55,882 nt of DNA from Acidimicrobiia bacterium (GCA_016871335.1 VFZF01000016.1:1-55882), one strand, 5' to 3'. Counted from the first letter of the stretch, positions 1-8,574 are shown. Translations and numbers: made by a program. Notes: generated by a model not told the origin, from the letters alone.

Positions 1-362
1 ATTGCTCTGGCTAACTTCCTATATCTGGAAGGCAGCATTTCACGGCACGACACGACCGTGTCCGTCCGAAACCTGTGACTGCTTCCAGTGCGTGCGTGGA
101 TTATCCACGACGACTGCCCGGGGCACAAGGTCAACAGTTTGAGCAACTTGATGCACTCCGACGGGTCGATGTCGCGACATTTGGCACCGGCGGCATAACA
201 CTGGAAGTCGGTTGGTTCGCGGAGGGCGGCAATCGCTCGGAGGTGACACATACCTCGCTCAAAGCGCAACCGCAGTTGACACCTGGTGATTCAAGGGCTC
301 CGCGCGGCGCGGGAACCCGCGCTCCAGCAAGCGGCACAACTGTTGCTGTCCATGGTCACACC
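1..362. other. intI upstream region, no clear attI/attC
   Basis: About 360 bases upstream of the integron integrase with no convincing gene. In ordinary integrons this side carries attI and then the cassette array, so cassettes would lie beyond the left edge. I searched both strands for the 7-base core GTTRRRY and found only one-mismatch versions (for example GGCTAAC at 9-15), so no attI or attC is called. Two structures are visible: an interrupted inverted repeat with one bulged G (25-35 with 79-88) enclosing a small hairpin (41-45 with 56-60), and a dyad with arms CGTGGA and TCCACG at 95-109 that could be an operator. Open frames here are weak and can read into the integrase as an N-terminal extension. 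Confidence 0.4.
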
Positions 363-1655
363 ATGCGCGAACTCGAAACATCCCTCCAACAATTCGCGGA
401 GTTCCTGCTCCGCACGAGGCTTGCCAAACCCAACACCGCTCCCTACCTCGTTCGCTGGGTCCGGCACTTTCTGGCCAGGCCTGCCACCGACATCCCACTG
501 GCTGACCGGGTTGAGCAATTCTGCGAATCACTTGAACGCGAGGGCCGCTTTGTAGACTGGCAGATCAGACAGGCCAATCAGGCCCTTCGCATCTACTTCC
601 TGAACTTCCTCAAGCGACCCGATTGGAACCAATCAGTTGCAGCCCCGACCGGCGGCGGCGCCGCCCTGCCTGACCCGCTCGCGGTGCTCGAACTCGTCCG
701 CACCCGGCTGCGAACACGACACTACTCCTGCCGCACTGAACAAACCTACATCGATTGGGTCCGGCGCTTCTTCGAGTACTTGTCGACGCGCCAAGGCCAG
801 TCGCTTCCGTCTGTCAGCGTCGACGACGTTCGCGACTTCCTGACGCATCTCGCCGTCCAGCGACACGTCTCGGCGAGCAGCCAGAACCAGGCCTACAGCG
901 CACTGCTGTTCATGTGCCGCGAGGTACTGCAACTCGACATCACTGGGCTGACCCCAACCGTGAGGGCGAGGCGCGGCCCACGCCTCCCCGTCGTGTTGAG
1001 CGTCCCTGAGACCGCAGACTTGCTCGGCGCCATGTCCGGCAGTGCCCGACTCATGGCCGGCCTGATCTACGGGGGTGGCCTGCGTGTGTCGGAGTGTTGC
1101 GAACTGCGCATCAAGGACATCGATTTCGAACAGGGCCTGATATTCGTGCGATCCGGCAAAGGCGACAAGGACCGCGCGACGCTGTTGCCCGAAGCGAGTC
1201 GTGAGGACCTGCGTGTGCACCTGCAGAAAGTCGCGGTTCTGCACGCGCTCGACCGAAGGGCTTCACTGGCAGGCGTCTGGTTGCCAGACGCTCTCGAAAG
1301 GAAATACCCAAACGCCGGCAAAGAACTCGGCTGGTTCTGGGTGTTCCCAAGCCACGTACTCTCAACCGACCCACGCGCTGGCATCGTCCGGCGCCACCAC
1401 ATCAGCGACTCAGTGATCCAGAAGGCCGTCAAAGCTGCCGTCCTGCAGGCAGGGATTCACAAACCTGCCTCTGTCCACACGCTCAGGCACAGCTTCGCCA
1501 CGCATCTGCTATTGGGTGGCGTCGACATTCGACAGATTCAGGAATACCTCGGACACGCGAACGTCGAAACGACGATGGTATACACACACGTCGTCCGTGA
1601 CCTGCGAACCCCGGCCCGAAGCCCACTCGACTTACTTCAGGAACGACAGAGGTAG
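363..1655 (+). CDS. intI: Integron integrase (tyrosine recombinase)
   Basis: A 430-residue site-specific tyrosine recombinase that would integrate and excise gene cassettes at attI/attC sites. The catalytic set is complete: Arg241 (in GGGLRVSE), Lys266 (SGKGDKDR), His372 and Arg375 (HTLRHSF), His398 (YLGHAN) and Tyr407 (TTMVYTH). The feature separating IntI from XerC/D is present: an extra segment at about residues 305-330 (LERKYPNAGKELGWFWVFPS), known in the family to bind folded single-stranded attC. Residues 1-100 form an additional N-terminal SAM-like part seen in longer environmental IntI proteins. The frame stays open upstream to about position 75, but ATG 363 fits family length best. 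Not frameshifted, so probably functional. The stop TAG directly abuts a CCNN repeat. Confidence 0.9.
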   Translation: MRELETSLQQFAEFLLRTRLAKPNTAPYLVRWVRHFLARPATDIPLADRVEQFCESLEREGRFVDWQIRQANQALRIYFLNFLKRPDWNQSVAAPTGGGAALPDPLAVLELVRTRLRTRHYSCRTEQTYIDWVRRFFEYLSTRQGQSLPSVSVDDVRDFLTHLAVQRHVSASSQNQAYSALLFMCREVLQLDITGLTPTVRARRGPRLPVVLSVPETADLLGAMSGSARLMAGLIYGGGLRVSECCELRIKDIDFEQGLIFVRSGKGDKDRATLLPEASREDLRVHLQKVAVLHALDRRASLAGVWLPDALERKYPNAGKELGWFWVFPSHVLSTDPRAGIVRRHHISDSVIQKAVKAAVLQAGIHKPASVHTLRHSFATHLLLGGVDIRQIQEYLGHANVETTMVYTHVVRDLRTPARSPLDLLQERQR

Positions 1656-1722
1656 CCACCCAGCCGCCCAGCTACCCAGCCGCGCATCCACCCACCCGCC
1701 CATCCACGCAGCTACGCAGTCG
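1656..1722. repeat. 4-nt-periodic CCNN repeat
   Basis: A degenerate tract with period four (CCAC CCAG CCGC CCAG and so on) ending in ACGCAGCTACGCAG. It begins immediately after the intI stop codon and runs into the 3' end of the convergent MFS gene, whose TAG stop (1712-1714 on the minus strand) and last codons lie inside it. Related tracts occur at 8612-8647, 9013-9041, 9449-9477 and 44795-44834; most copies end or begin near a GCGCAG/ACGCAG motif. Confidence 0.75.
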
Positions 1723-3019
1723 GCGTGGGCCGGGCTGACGGCGGACGGAAGAACAACGCCAACGTAATCGCCGCGATCGAAGCGGCTGCGAGCGGCACCA
1801 TGAAGAGGCCACGGAAATCCGTCACGCCATTCGCGGTGTACACACTCTGAATCAGCCACGGGCAGATGAAGTTCGCCAGCAGGGCGCCAATGCCGAGAAT
1901 CTGGAGATTAAACAACCCCTGCGCGCTGGCACGGATGCTCTTCGGACTGTGGGCGTCCACAAAGATGTAGACGGTCGCAAAGAAGAACGCATAACAAATG
2001 CCGTGCAGCACCTGCACCGCAATAATCATCTCGGCACTCGATGGGAACAGCGCATACACCGCGAATCGTGCCGCATGCCCCAACACGCCGATCACCATCG
2101 TCGTCCGCCATCCAAGCTTCACGAGCGTCGCACCGAGCACGAGCATCGTGAGGATCTCGGCGACCTGGCCAATGCTCATGATCGGGGTAATCCAGTTCGA
2201 CGCGATGCCGACACCACCGGCTTCCACAGGCGTGCCGAGGAACACGCCGGTCCAGTTGAAATAGGCGTTGTGCACGAACGAATCGACGAGCGTGACCAGC
2301 CACAACACGAGGATGAACGGATGCTTCAACAGCGCAAACGCTTCGGACCACGCCGGCTTGTCTGCCGCTGAAGCCGCAGCGCGTGTTTGTGGTGCCGATT
2401 TCGGCAACACCAGGCTGTAGGCCGCGAGCGCCAGCGACGCCATGCCGGCCACGATGTAGGTCCAGCGTGTGGCAGCCTTTGCCGCGTCACCCGTCAGCGG
2501 GTTGTCGAGCGCTGTGCCGATCCAGTTGACAAAGCCGATGGGCTGCGCCATATCCACGGCAGCCCAGTTGACGAAGATGAACGTGAACGGCCACGCCGCC
2601 AGAATCCACCCGATCGTGCCGCCCATGCGCACAAACCCGAACTCCTTGTCCGGGTTCTTCATGTTGGCGAACGCGATCGAATTGGTGATCGAGATCGTCG
2701 GCACGTACAGCAGACAGTGCACAAGCATCAGGCCGAAGAACGGATAAAACGACCGCGTGAATCCACAGCCGAGAATCGCCAGCCCCGAGATGAGGTGTGA
2801 AATCGCCAGCACACGTTCGGGCGACGATGACCTGTCGGCCCACTGATTGCTGAAAAACATCCCGACGATGGATGCGACCGGGAAGGCGCTGAGAATCAGC
2901 GACTGCTCAAGCGGGCTGAAGCCCAAGCTCGGCAGGTACCCGAAGATCAGCGGCAACCATGCGCCCCAGATGAAGAACTGGAGCACCATCATGACAAAGA
3001 GACGCAGACGTGTGGACAT
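1712..3019 (-). CDS. MFS transporter, nucleoside:H+ symporter-like
   Basis: A 435-residue major facilitator with about twelve hydrophobic segments. The N-terminus (MSTRLRLFVMMVLQFFIWGAW) and the loop with NQWADR fit the nucleoside:H+ symporter / xanthosine permease branch, and this subfamily commonly sits in acidobacterial and planctomycete clusters with DUF1080 hydrolases and Gfo/Idh/MocA oxidoreductases. The substrate is probably a sugar or nucleoside derivative, which I infer from context. Its start lies 2 bases after the stop of the DUF1080 gene, so the two are co-transcribed. The C-terminal PPSARPTPTA tail and stop are encoded by the CCNN repeat that separates it from intI. Confidence 0.85.
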   Translation of the reverse strand: MSTRLRLFVMMVLQFFIWGAWLPLIFGYLPSLGFSPLEQSLILSAFPVASIVGMFFSNQWADRSSSPERVLAISHLISGLAILGCGFTRSFYPFFGLMLVHCLLYVPTISITNSIAFANMKNPDKEFGFVRMGGTIGWILAAWPFTFIFVNWAAVDMAQPIGFVNWIGTALDNPLTGDAAKAATRWTYIVAGMASLALAAYSLVLPKSAPQTRAAASAADKPAWSEAFALLKHPFILVLWLVTLVDSFVHNAYFNWTGVFLGTPVEAGGVGIASNWITPIMSIGQVAEILTMLVLGATLVKLGWRTTMVIGVLGHAARFAVYALFPSSAEMIIAVQVLHGICYAFFFATVYIFVDAHSPKSIRASAQGLFNLQILGIGALLANFICPWLIQSVYTANGVTDFRGLFMVPLAAASIAAITLALFFRPPSARPTPTA

Positions 3020-3021
3020 GG

Positions 3022-3705
3022 TTACGGCAGGACCTTGATACGGAGGTTTTTGTATTGAACACGTGACCCGTGTTCCTGGAGGACGATGTGCCCGCGGGGT
3101 TCGCGGCCGTAGCGCGGCACATCCTTGAACTTGCTGGCGAGCAGGCGCTTCGTCCAGTCAGGACTGTAGAGTTCGTACTCCACGACCTTCTCGCCGTTGA
3201 GCCAATGCTCGACGTGTGTGCCGTTGACCACGAGCCGACCCCGATTCCACTCACCGACAGGCTTTGTCATGTCTTTCGAAGGCGCGTGGAGGGAATGATT
3301 CGACCCGGCTGACGTCATCGGATTCTTGCCGTCGGAGTGGCGCGCGTTGTCGAGAATCTGAAACTCCGGACCGCTGTGATACGTGCGCTCCAAATCCTCG
3401 GTCACACGAAACATCACGCCGCTGTTGCCGCCTGGCGGCACCTTCCAGTCGAACTCAAACTCGAAGTTGGTGTACTGCTCGCGACTGACCAGGTCGATGG
3501 GCACACCCTTCGTCCAGGTGATGGCGCCCTCTTCAACGCGCCAGCTGTCGGGCACGGTCGCGAGCTTGAAGCCGCGCCAGTGCGCGATCGTCTGGCCGTC
3601 AAACAACGACGTCCACTGCGGCTGCGCCGCCTGGCCCGACAGCGACGCCAGCAACGCGACCACCATCGTCGCCAGCGTCGACACCACTGTTCCACGCACC
3701 TTCAT
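3022..3705 (-). CDS. Secreted DUF1080 (3-keto-disaccharide hydrolase fold) protein
   Basis: A 227-residue exported protein. Residues 1-27 form a Sec signal peptide (basic MKVR, then a hydrophobic stretch ending GQAA). The mature start has the family hallmark SLFDGQTIAHW, and the remainder is a single beta-jelly-roll domain with PPGGNSGVMFRV, GPEFQILDN, GEWNRGRLVVNG and HIVLQEHG, all typical of DUF1080. Family members act on 3-keto-glycosides or other glycans. I chose ATG 3705 rather than a start 30 bases upstream because it puts the signal peptide at the N-terminus. It lies first in an operon with the MFS permease. Confidence 0.88.
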   Translation of the reverse strand: MKVRGTVVSTLATMVVALLASLSGQAAQPQWTSLFDGQTIAHWRGFKLATVPDSWRVEEGAITWTKGVPIDLVSREQYTNFEFEFDWKVPPGGNSGVMFRVTEDLERTYHSGPEFQILDNARHSDGKNPMTSAGSNHSLHAPSKDMTKPVGEWNRGRLVVNGTHVEHWLNGEKVVEYELYSPDWTKRLLASKFKDVPRYGREPRGHIVLQEHGSRVQYKNLRIKVLP

Positions 3706-3724
3706 CGCGTCACCCAGCCTCATT

Positions 3725-3781
3725 GGCCCGCTCAAATTCAGCGGGCCCTACTTTGGCCCGCTCAAGTGCAGCGGGCCCTAC
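3725..3781. repeat. Two tandem GC palindromes with CTAC flank
   Basis: Two hairpins 30 bases apart (3725-3747 and 3755-3777), each with arms GGCCCGCT and AGCGGGCC around a 7-base loop (CAAATTC, CAAGTGC) and each followed by CTAC. They fill the spacer between the Gfo/Idh/MocA gene and the DUF1080 gene. They belong to the dispersed palindrome family also found at 8587, 21448, 21472-21629 and 48471. Since both flanking genes read leftwards, the copies could act as an attenuator between them. Confidence 0.85.
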
Positions 3782-3785
3782 GTAC

Positions 3786-5420
3786 TTACAGCGTGTACCC
3801 AGCGCGATACTGCCGCGTCAGGAACTGGTTCGCGTCGTCGTTGTTCGTCACGCGCATCGCGGCCGCGTCGTAGTGGATCGTCGAGTTCGCGCGCAGCGAC
3901 ACGATGCCGAGGAGCATCACTTCCGTGAGCGCCGCGGCGTAGGAGAACGGACACGAAATCGTGTCGGTGCCCTTGATCGCGTTGACCCAGTTCATCTCGT
4001 GCGACTGGTGCGGCACACGCGCGATCGTCTCTGGCGGCGGGCCGTAGCTGTTGTGCAGGTCCATCGGGAGCAGACGCGGCCGCGCGCCGTAGGTGTTCTG
4101 CAGCATCTTGCCCTTGGTGCCGATGTAGAGGATGCCGCCCTCGCCTTCGAGGGCTTCCTCGCCGATCTCCACAGGCTTCGGCGGCGTGAGGCCGCCGTCG
4201 TACCACACCATCTTCACCGCGGGCATGCGGCCGCGCGCCGGGAACGTGAAGTGCGTGGTCGTCGCGAGCGGATAACTCGCGATGCCCGCTGTCGGCCGGC
4301 GTTCAAACGGCGTCGACAACGTTTCGATCACCGTCGGCATGCCGAGGTTGAGCCCCCAGAACGGATGGTCGATCAAGTGCGCGCCCATGTCGCCGAGCGC
4401 GCCCTGGCCCCAGTCCACCCACCCGCGCCAGTTGAACGGATGGAACACGGGGTGGTACTCGACGTCCGGCGCCACACCGAGAAACAGGTCCCACATCAGC
4501 GTGCTCGGCTTCGTCGGACTCTCCGCCGCCATTGTCGCCGCCAACCGCCGCGTAATCGCCGTGTTGTTCCAGTTGGTGGGCGGATTGCCGGTCATCGGGT
4601 TGGGGCGCGGAATGCCCTGCGGCCAGAACGCAAGCGGCCGGTTCGTCCACACATGCACTTCCGTGATGTCGCCGATCACACCGGCCTGCAAGTACTCCTG
4701 TCCACGCCGGGCATCGTCTTGCGAGTGCCCCTGGTTGCCCATCTGCGTCACGACCTTCGGCATCGCCGCAGCCTTCTGTGCCAGGTGTCGCGCTTCGTGC
4801 ACCGACCAGCACAACGGCTTCTGCACGTACACGTGTTTGCCGAGGTCCATCGCGTTTGAGGCGATCACCGCGTGCATGTGATCGGGCGTCGCGATGATGA
4901 CCGCGTCAATGTCCTTCTGCTTCTCGAGCATCTCGCGGTAGTCGCGATACCGGACGACCCGCTTCATCTGCTGGTCGACAAACTTCTCGAGATGGACGTC
5001 TCCGGGTTCCTGCTTCCACTTCGCGTCGGCAGCCGCCTGCATCTTCGACCGGCCGAAGTTCTGCCACGTCGGACCCGCGGCCGCAGCCGCCCCGGCTCCG
5101 CGCGCACCACCGCGTCCGGCGGCACCAGCCCCGGCTCCTGCGGCTGGTGGAGGCGTCGGAATCGGATAGATCCGGTCACGCCATTGCGTCAGCCTCCGCT
5201 CCATCAGCACATCGTCCACGTCGCAGAGGGCGACGATGTTCTGGCTCATCACGGCCTGGGTGTTATTCCCACCCATGCCGCCGATACCGACGGCGGCGAT
5301 GTTGAGAACATCGCTGGGAGCCTGGAATCCACGGCCGAGCACACTGCGGGGAACAATCATGAACCCGGCGCCGGTAATGGCGGCCGTTTTGGCGAAGTCG
5401 CGACGGGTGACTTTTGACAT
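3786..5420 (-). CDS. TAT-exported Gfo/Idh/MocA oxidoreductase
   Basis: A 544-residue NAD(P)-dependent oxidoreductase. The N-terminus has a twin-arginine signal ([19 protein letters not shown]), so it is probably periplasmic. The Rossmann dinucleotide-binding motif [10 protein letters not shown] follows at about residue 40. The signature lysine is in [11 protein letters not shown]: the usual EKP is QKP here. An alanine/glycine-rich, probably disordered insertion lies at about residues 95-125. The C-terminal domain contains PATTHF-type strands and the WYDGG segment of this subfamily. The partner genes immediately downstream (DUF1080, MFS) suggest a route oxidising a sugar derivative to a 3-keto form that is then cleaved and imported. 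ATG 5420 was chosen over an upstream start because it begins directly before the TAT motif. Confidence 0.88.
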   Translation of the reverse strand: MSKVTRRDFAKTAAITGAGFMIVPRSVLGRGFQAPSDVLNIAAVGIGGMGGNNTQAVMSQNIVALCDVDDVLMERRLTQWRDRIYPIPTPPPAAGAGAGAAGRGGARGAGAAAAAGPTWQNFGRSKMQAAADAKWKQEPGDVHLEKFVDQQMKRVVRYRDYREMLEKQKDIDAVIIATPDHMHAVIASNAMDLGKHVYVQKPLCWSVHEARHLAQKAAAMPKVVTQMGNQGHSQDDARRGQEYLQAGVIGDITEVHVWTNRPLAFWPQGIPRPNPMTGNPPTNWNNTAITRRLAATMAAESPTKPSTLMWDLFLGVAPDVEYHPVFHPFNWRGWVDWGQGALGDMGAHLIDHPFWGLNLGMPTVIETLSTPFERRPTAGIASYPLATTTHFTFPARGRMPAVKMVWYDGGLTPPKPVEIGEEALEGEGGILYIGTKGKMLQNTYGARPRLLPMDLHNSYGPPPETIARVPHQSHEMNWVNAIKGTDTISCPFSYAAALTEVMLLGIVSLRANSTIHYDAAAMRVTNNDDANQFLTRQYRAGYTL

Positions 5421-5472
5421 GCGGCACACGGTCGCATGACCGCCGCGCCCGGTCAAGCGGTAAACTTACCGG

Positions 5473-5952
5473 ATGCTCGTGCTCCCGTCAGTTCTGTGGA
5501 AACAAATGCCCCTCGAAAAGCGCCAGGCCGCAGCCGCGGCGTTCTGGGAGGACGAACATGGCCTCGACCAGCAGGTCGAAGTCATCGTGACTTTGGCGAG
5601 AAAGTTGAATTTCAGGCCCAAAAGCATCCAGCAGCTGCCCGCTGAGCGCCGAATCAAACTTCTGGCGGGCATGCAGGACGTCTCGGAGGCCGTGGCAACG
5701 CGGGCGCTGATCGGGTACCACCTGACCTCGGAGCGTCCGATGATGGCGGCCTTCCTGGACGCGGTTGGCATCGCCCACGACAACGGCCTGATCACCGCGG
5801 AGGAGGTCGAGGCGCCGCCAGCCGACAAACTAGCGGCGGGCGTAGCGGCCATCAATGCGGCGTTTCCGGCTGACGCCGTGCGGCTGTATTTACACACCCT
5901 GCTGATACTTGATGGGGACACATGGGGCGCCCTGGACGGCACGATCGACTGA
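5473..5952 (+). CDS. Conserved-looking helical hypothetical protein
   Basis: A 159-residue soluble protein with no family I recognise. Predicted largely alpha-helical; it starts MLVLPSVLWKQMPLEKRQAA and has several charged amphipathic helices and no signal peptide or membrane segment. It is divergent from the Gfo/Idh/MocA gene (52 bases apart) and its 3' end precedes the next gene closely. Codon use has the G/C third-position bias of neighbours, which supports coding. Function unknown. Confidence 0.65.
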   Translation: MLVLPSVLWKQMPLEKRQAAAAAFWEDEHGLDQQVEVIVTLARKLNFRPKSIQQLPAERRIKLLAGMQDVSEAVATRALIGYHLTSERPMMAAFLDAVGIAHDNGLITAEEVEAPPADKLAAGVAAINAAFPADAVRLYLHTLLILDGDTWGALDGTID

Positions 5953-6019
5953 AGTCGCCGGTTTGCGGCGGGGCCGGCTGTGGCACCCGACTTGCTTCCT
6001 ACAGCTGCGGGAGGGCGGT

Positions 6020-6565
6020 TTGCGTCTTATCGTTGTGACGTTCCGCTTCCTCGCGTGTCCAGTAATCCTCCTCCTCCTCGCTGGAGACGCAGGGCTGGCG
6101 TCGCAGGCGTGGGCGCAAACCACACCCCCTCCCACCACTTCCCAGCCCCCTCCCCCGTCGGCGCTGCCGTCCGATTTCAATCTGGGCCGCATCCGGTCCG
6201 GCCTGGAGCAACCCAAAGCCCCGACAATTTTTGACGATGGCCGGCTGCGGTTTTTTGCGGAGACCAACGAGAAGGCCCCGAGCTTCGAGTCATTCACCGT
6301 GGGCTTCAACCTGCGGATGGGACCGGTCCCCGGAGCGGGGGTGACGCACCAGGAGTTTCTGAACCAGGTCACCCCGAAGAACCTCTACAGTTCCGGCGGC
6401 ATCAACGCGCTCGATCAGCTGCAGTGGGGGGTGGTGAACTACGCCGCGATCTGGACGGTGAAACGCCTCTACAAGGAACTCGACGAGGCGCGCACCGAGT
6501 GGCGCAGGAAGCAGATTCAGCAGCAGATCGATCGTGAGCTCGCCGCGTTACGCGGCGGGAAATAA
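6020..6565 (+). CDS. Small exported hypothetical protein with Pro-rich linker
   Basis: About 181 residues. A hydrophobic signal sequence (FRFLACPVILLLLAGDAGLA, cleavage near AWA-Q) is followed by a proline/threonine-rich linker and then a C-terminal domain ending in a basic helix (RTEWRRKQIQQQIDRELAAL). I place the start at TTG 6020 because a GGGAGG Shine-Dalgarno sits a few bases before it; GTG 6035 is an alternative, and the frame is open further upstream, overlapping the preceding gene. The 3' end overlaps a convergent gene by 18 bases. Function unknown; probably periplasmic or envelope-associated. Confidence 0.6.
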   Translation: MRLIVVTFRFLACPVILLLLAGDAGLASQAWAQTTPPPTTSQPPPPSALPSDFNLGRIRSGLEQPKAPTIFDDGRLRFFAETNEKAPSFESFTVGFNLRMGPVPGAGVTHQEFLNQVTPKNLYSSGGINALDQLQWGVVNYAAIWTVKRLYKELDEARTEWRRKQIQQQIDRELAALRGGK

Positions 6566-7192
6566 CGTCACGATCGACACACGTCCGAATACCCGGGCCT
6601 CGCAGGCGCGGCGAATCACGGGGTACGGCTCATCACCGTCGACCGGCGAGAGCCGATCGGCTCCCGCGAGAATGCCCACAAGGCACTGGTGGTGATCGCC
6701 ACCACGGCACGGCGCGAGCGGCGCACCGTGCGTGACCACGTACGTCGCGTCAGGATCGGGCTCGACCGTGACACGCCATCGCCGCCGATCGCCCATGAAC
6801 CTGCCGAGTAGGCCTTCGGGTGCATTTCGCGCCCGGCGTTTCAACACCATCGTCGGCGTTTCGAGGAGCGCGGCTTCCGGTAACGCGAGTTCTTCGGGGA
6901 ACCTGCCAAATGCCTCGACCCCGATCGACTCGACCAGCATCAGGCCGGCCAGCGTGATTCCCACCAGTTGATCGCGATCCACACGGATGGTCCGAGTTGC
7001 GGCGTCGGCGATCCGAAGCACGTCGGCATGCAGATCTCCCGTGGGTGGAGTGGCGATGATCGCCCGTTTCACCTTCGGCCAGAATCTGGCGCCGCAGAAC
7101 ATCCGAACGGTCGATGGCGCTGCACGCCACACTTGTGTCGCCTGGCGGTCGACCGGGTGAATCTGTTCGATCAGTGCGCCAAGGCCGTCCAT
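6548..7192 (-). CDS. Hypothetical protein, no recognised family
   Basis: 214 residues with a plausible globular composition and a run of hydrophobic and charged segments (DRDQLVGITLAGLMLVESIG; PTMVLKRRARNAPEGLLGRF). No signal peptide, no known motif. It overlaps the previous gene's 3' end by 18 bases and lies back to back with the serine hydrolase gene (23 bases). Longer minus-strand frames over the same bases look like shadows. I judge this frame the most likely real one because its composition is protein-like throughout, but there is no motif proof. Confidence 0.5.
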   Translation of the reverse strand: MDGLGALIEQIHPVDRQATQVWRAAPSTVRMFCGARFWPKVKRAIIATPPTGDLHADVLRIADAATRTIRVDRDQLVGITLAGLMLVESIGVEAFGRFPEELALPEAALLETPTMVLKRRARNAPEGLLGRFMGDRRRWRVTVEPDPDATYVVTHGAPLAPCRGGDHHQCLVGILAGADRLSPVDGDEPYPVIRRACEARVFGRVSIVTLFPAA

Positions 7193-7215
7193 CGCGGTGG
7201 TATTGTACTGGCCCG

Positions 7216-8100
7216 ATGAAGCGACTGAGCCTGCTCACAACGGTTTTCGTGCTCACGTGTCTGATGATGCCAACAGCCGCGCAAACACGGGACATCGCTG
7301 AAACACGCATGGTCATTGAGCGGCGAATCGCCGCGTCCGGGGCTGAAGTCGGGGTGGCATGGCGCCCACTGGATGCGAAGCCGGGCGAGGACATCCTCAT
7401 CAACGCCGACCTGCGATTCCACGCGGCATCCACGATGAAGGTGCCGGTGATGATCGAGTTGTTCCGCCAGGTCGATGCCGGACAACGCAAGCTCGATGAC
7501 ACGGTGCTGGTCACCAACCAGTTCACCAGCATCCATGACGGCACGCCCTACACGTTGTCGGCCACGGAAGACTCCGACGGCGAAATCTACAAAGCGATGG
7601 GATCGCAGCTGTCGTATCGACGGCTCGTCGAGGCGGCGATCACCGTGAGCAGTAATCTCGCGACCAACATCCTCATCGAACATCTCGGCGCGAAGAACGT
7701 GCAGGCCACCGTTGATCGCATGAACGCCTCCGGCATGCAGGTGCTGCGAGGCGTTGAGGACCAGAAGGCGTTTGATGCCGGCAAGAACAACACGACAGAT
7801 GCGCGAAGCCTGCTGACGCTGTTTGACGCCATCGCCAACGGACAGGCGGTCAGTGCCTCAGCATCGGCCGCCATGATCGACATCCTCAAGCGCCAGCAGT
7901 TTCGCACGGGGATTCCTGCCGGTTTGCCGCCTGGCACCGTGGTCGCGCACAAGACCGGATCGATCACCCGCATCCGCCACGATGCCGGGATCGTGTACGG
8001 CGCGCGGCCTTATGTGCTGGTCGTACTCGTCCGCGGCATCCAGGACTCCAAGGTCTCCGATGCGCTGATCGCCGATATCAGTCGGGCCGTGGCGCGCTAG
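7216..8100 (+). CDS. Exported class-A-like serine beta-lactamase family hydrolase
   Basis: A 294-residue periplasmic serine hydrolase. Signal peptide residues 1-22 (ends TAAQ). Catalytic motifs: Ser72-x-x-Lys75 (STMK), SSN at 145-147 in place of SDN, and KTG at 246-248 (HKTGS). The omega-loop region (VEDQKAFDAGKNNTT, about 180-194) lacks the ExxLN motif whose Glu166 deacylates penicillins in classical class A enzymes, so beta-lactamase activity is uncertain. Related proteins of this Beta-lactamase2 type are common in environmental genomes. ATG 7216 chosen because it places the signal peptide at the start. It ends 4 bases from the convergent PadR gene. Confidence 0.85.
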   Translation: MKRLSLLTTVFVLTCLMMPTAAQTRDIAETRMVIERRIAASGAEVGVAWRPLDAKPGEDILINADLRFHAASTMKVPVMIELFRQVDAGQRKLDDTVLVTNQFTSIHDGTPYTLSATEDSDGEIYKAMGSQLSYRRLVEAAITVSSNLATNILIEHLGAKNVQATVDRMNASGMQVLRGVEDQKAFDAGKNNTTDARSLLTLFDAIANGQAVSASASAAMIDILKRQQFRTGIPAGLPPGTVVAHKTGSITRIRHDAGIVYGARPYVLVVLVRGIQDSKVSDALIADISRAVAR

Positions 8101-8104
8101 AACA

Positions 8105-8470
8105 TCACGCGCCTGTCGTGTCACTCAGGACGTGTTTCCGGCGGGCGTCGCCGATCAGGGCTTCCAGCCTGCGGGCCTCGGCGCGAAGCACCTCATCCCC
8201 CAGGGCAGTCAGCCGGTAATACCGCCGACGGCTGTCTTCCCCACGGCTGGCCGCTGAGGGCAGCGATTCTTCGACCAGGGACTCGTCGACCAGACGCTGG
8301 AGCAAGGTGTACAAGGTTCCTGTCCGGAGCGTGACTTGCCCACCCGATCGCTCCTCCACCTCCTTGATGATGCCGTAGCCGTGTTTGTCTTCATCGGCAA
8401 GCGCCAGAAGTACAAGGAAGGCAAGAGGTGTAAGTGGAAGAAAAGAAAGAGGATTTGTGCCTTCAGTCAT
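8105..8470 (-). CDS. PadR-family transcriptional regulator
   Basis: 121 residues: a winged-helix domain with the PadR hallmarks HGYGIIKEVEERSGG, TLYTLLQRLVDE and SRRRYYRLTALG, followed by a short dimerisation helix. Members repress their own operon, often a permease gene next door. ATG 8470 preferred over a start 27 bases upstream. A near-consensus -10 (TATAAT) lies 27 bases before the start. It is divergent from a second PadR gene (8701), sharing a 230-base regulatory spacer. Confidence 0.88.
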   Translation of the reverse strand: MTEGTNPLSFLPLTPLAFLVLLALADEDKHGYGIIKEVEERSGGQVTLRTGTLYTLLQRLVDESLVEESLPSAASRGEDSRRRYYRLTALGDEVLRAEARRLEALIGDARRKHVLSDTTGA

Positions 8471-8496
8471 GTACGAACACTCCACTCGGTAGAACA

Positions 8497-8526
8497 ATTA
8501 TACATTTTCTGTCGGTGCATTTTACA
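8497..8526 (-). promoter_or_regulatory. Promoter of the left PadR gene
   Basis: Reading on the minus strand, TATAAT occupies 8502-8497 with a weak -35 (TGTAAA, 8526-8521) about 18 bases upstream. The AT-rich block stands out strongly from the surrounding GC-rich DNA. The start codon follows 27 bases downstream of the -10. Confidence 0.55.
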
Positions 8527-8550
8527 CAAAGTTATAGGAGTTGGTTTGGT

Positions 8551-8574
8551 GGGGTTGGGTGAGGTTGGGTTGGG
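8551..8574 (+). other. Canonical G-quadruplex motif in PadR/PadR spacer
   Basis: Four G runs on the plus strand (8551-8554, 8557-8559, 8567-8569, 8572-8574) separated by loops of 2, 7 and 2 bases satisfy the G3N1-7 rule. The motif sits in a longer TTGGG-rich stretch (8540-8579) between the two divergent PadR promoters, so folding could affect either promoter. Whether it folds in the cell is not known. Confidence 0.6.

Noticed and set aside
1-300. Possible attC or attI site before intI
   Set aside because: No GTTRRRY core with a matching partner; all candidates have at least one mismatch and lack the R-L spacing.
75-362. N-terminal extension of the integrase to position 75
   Set aside because: These residues have no IntI-like pattern and ATG 363 gives a family-typical length.
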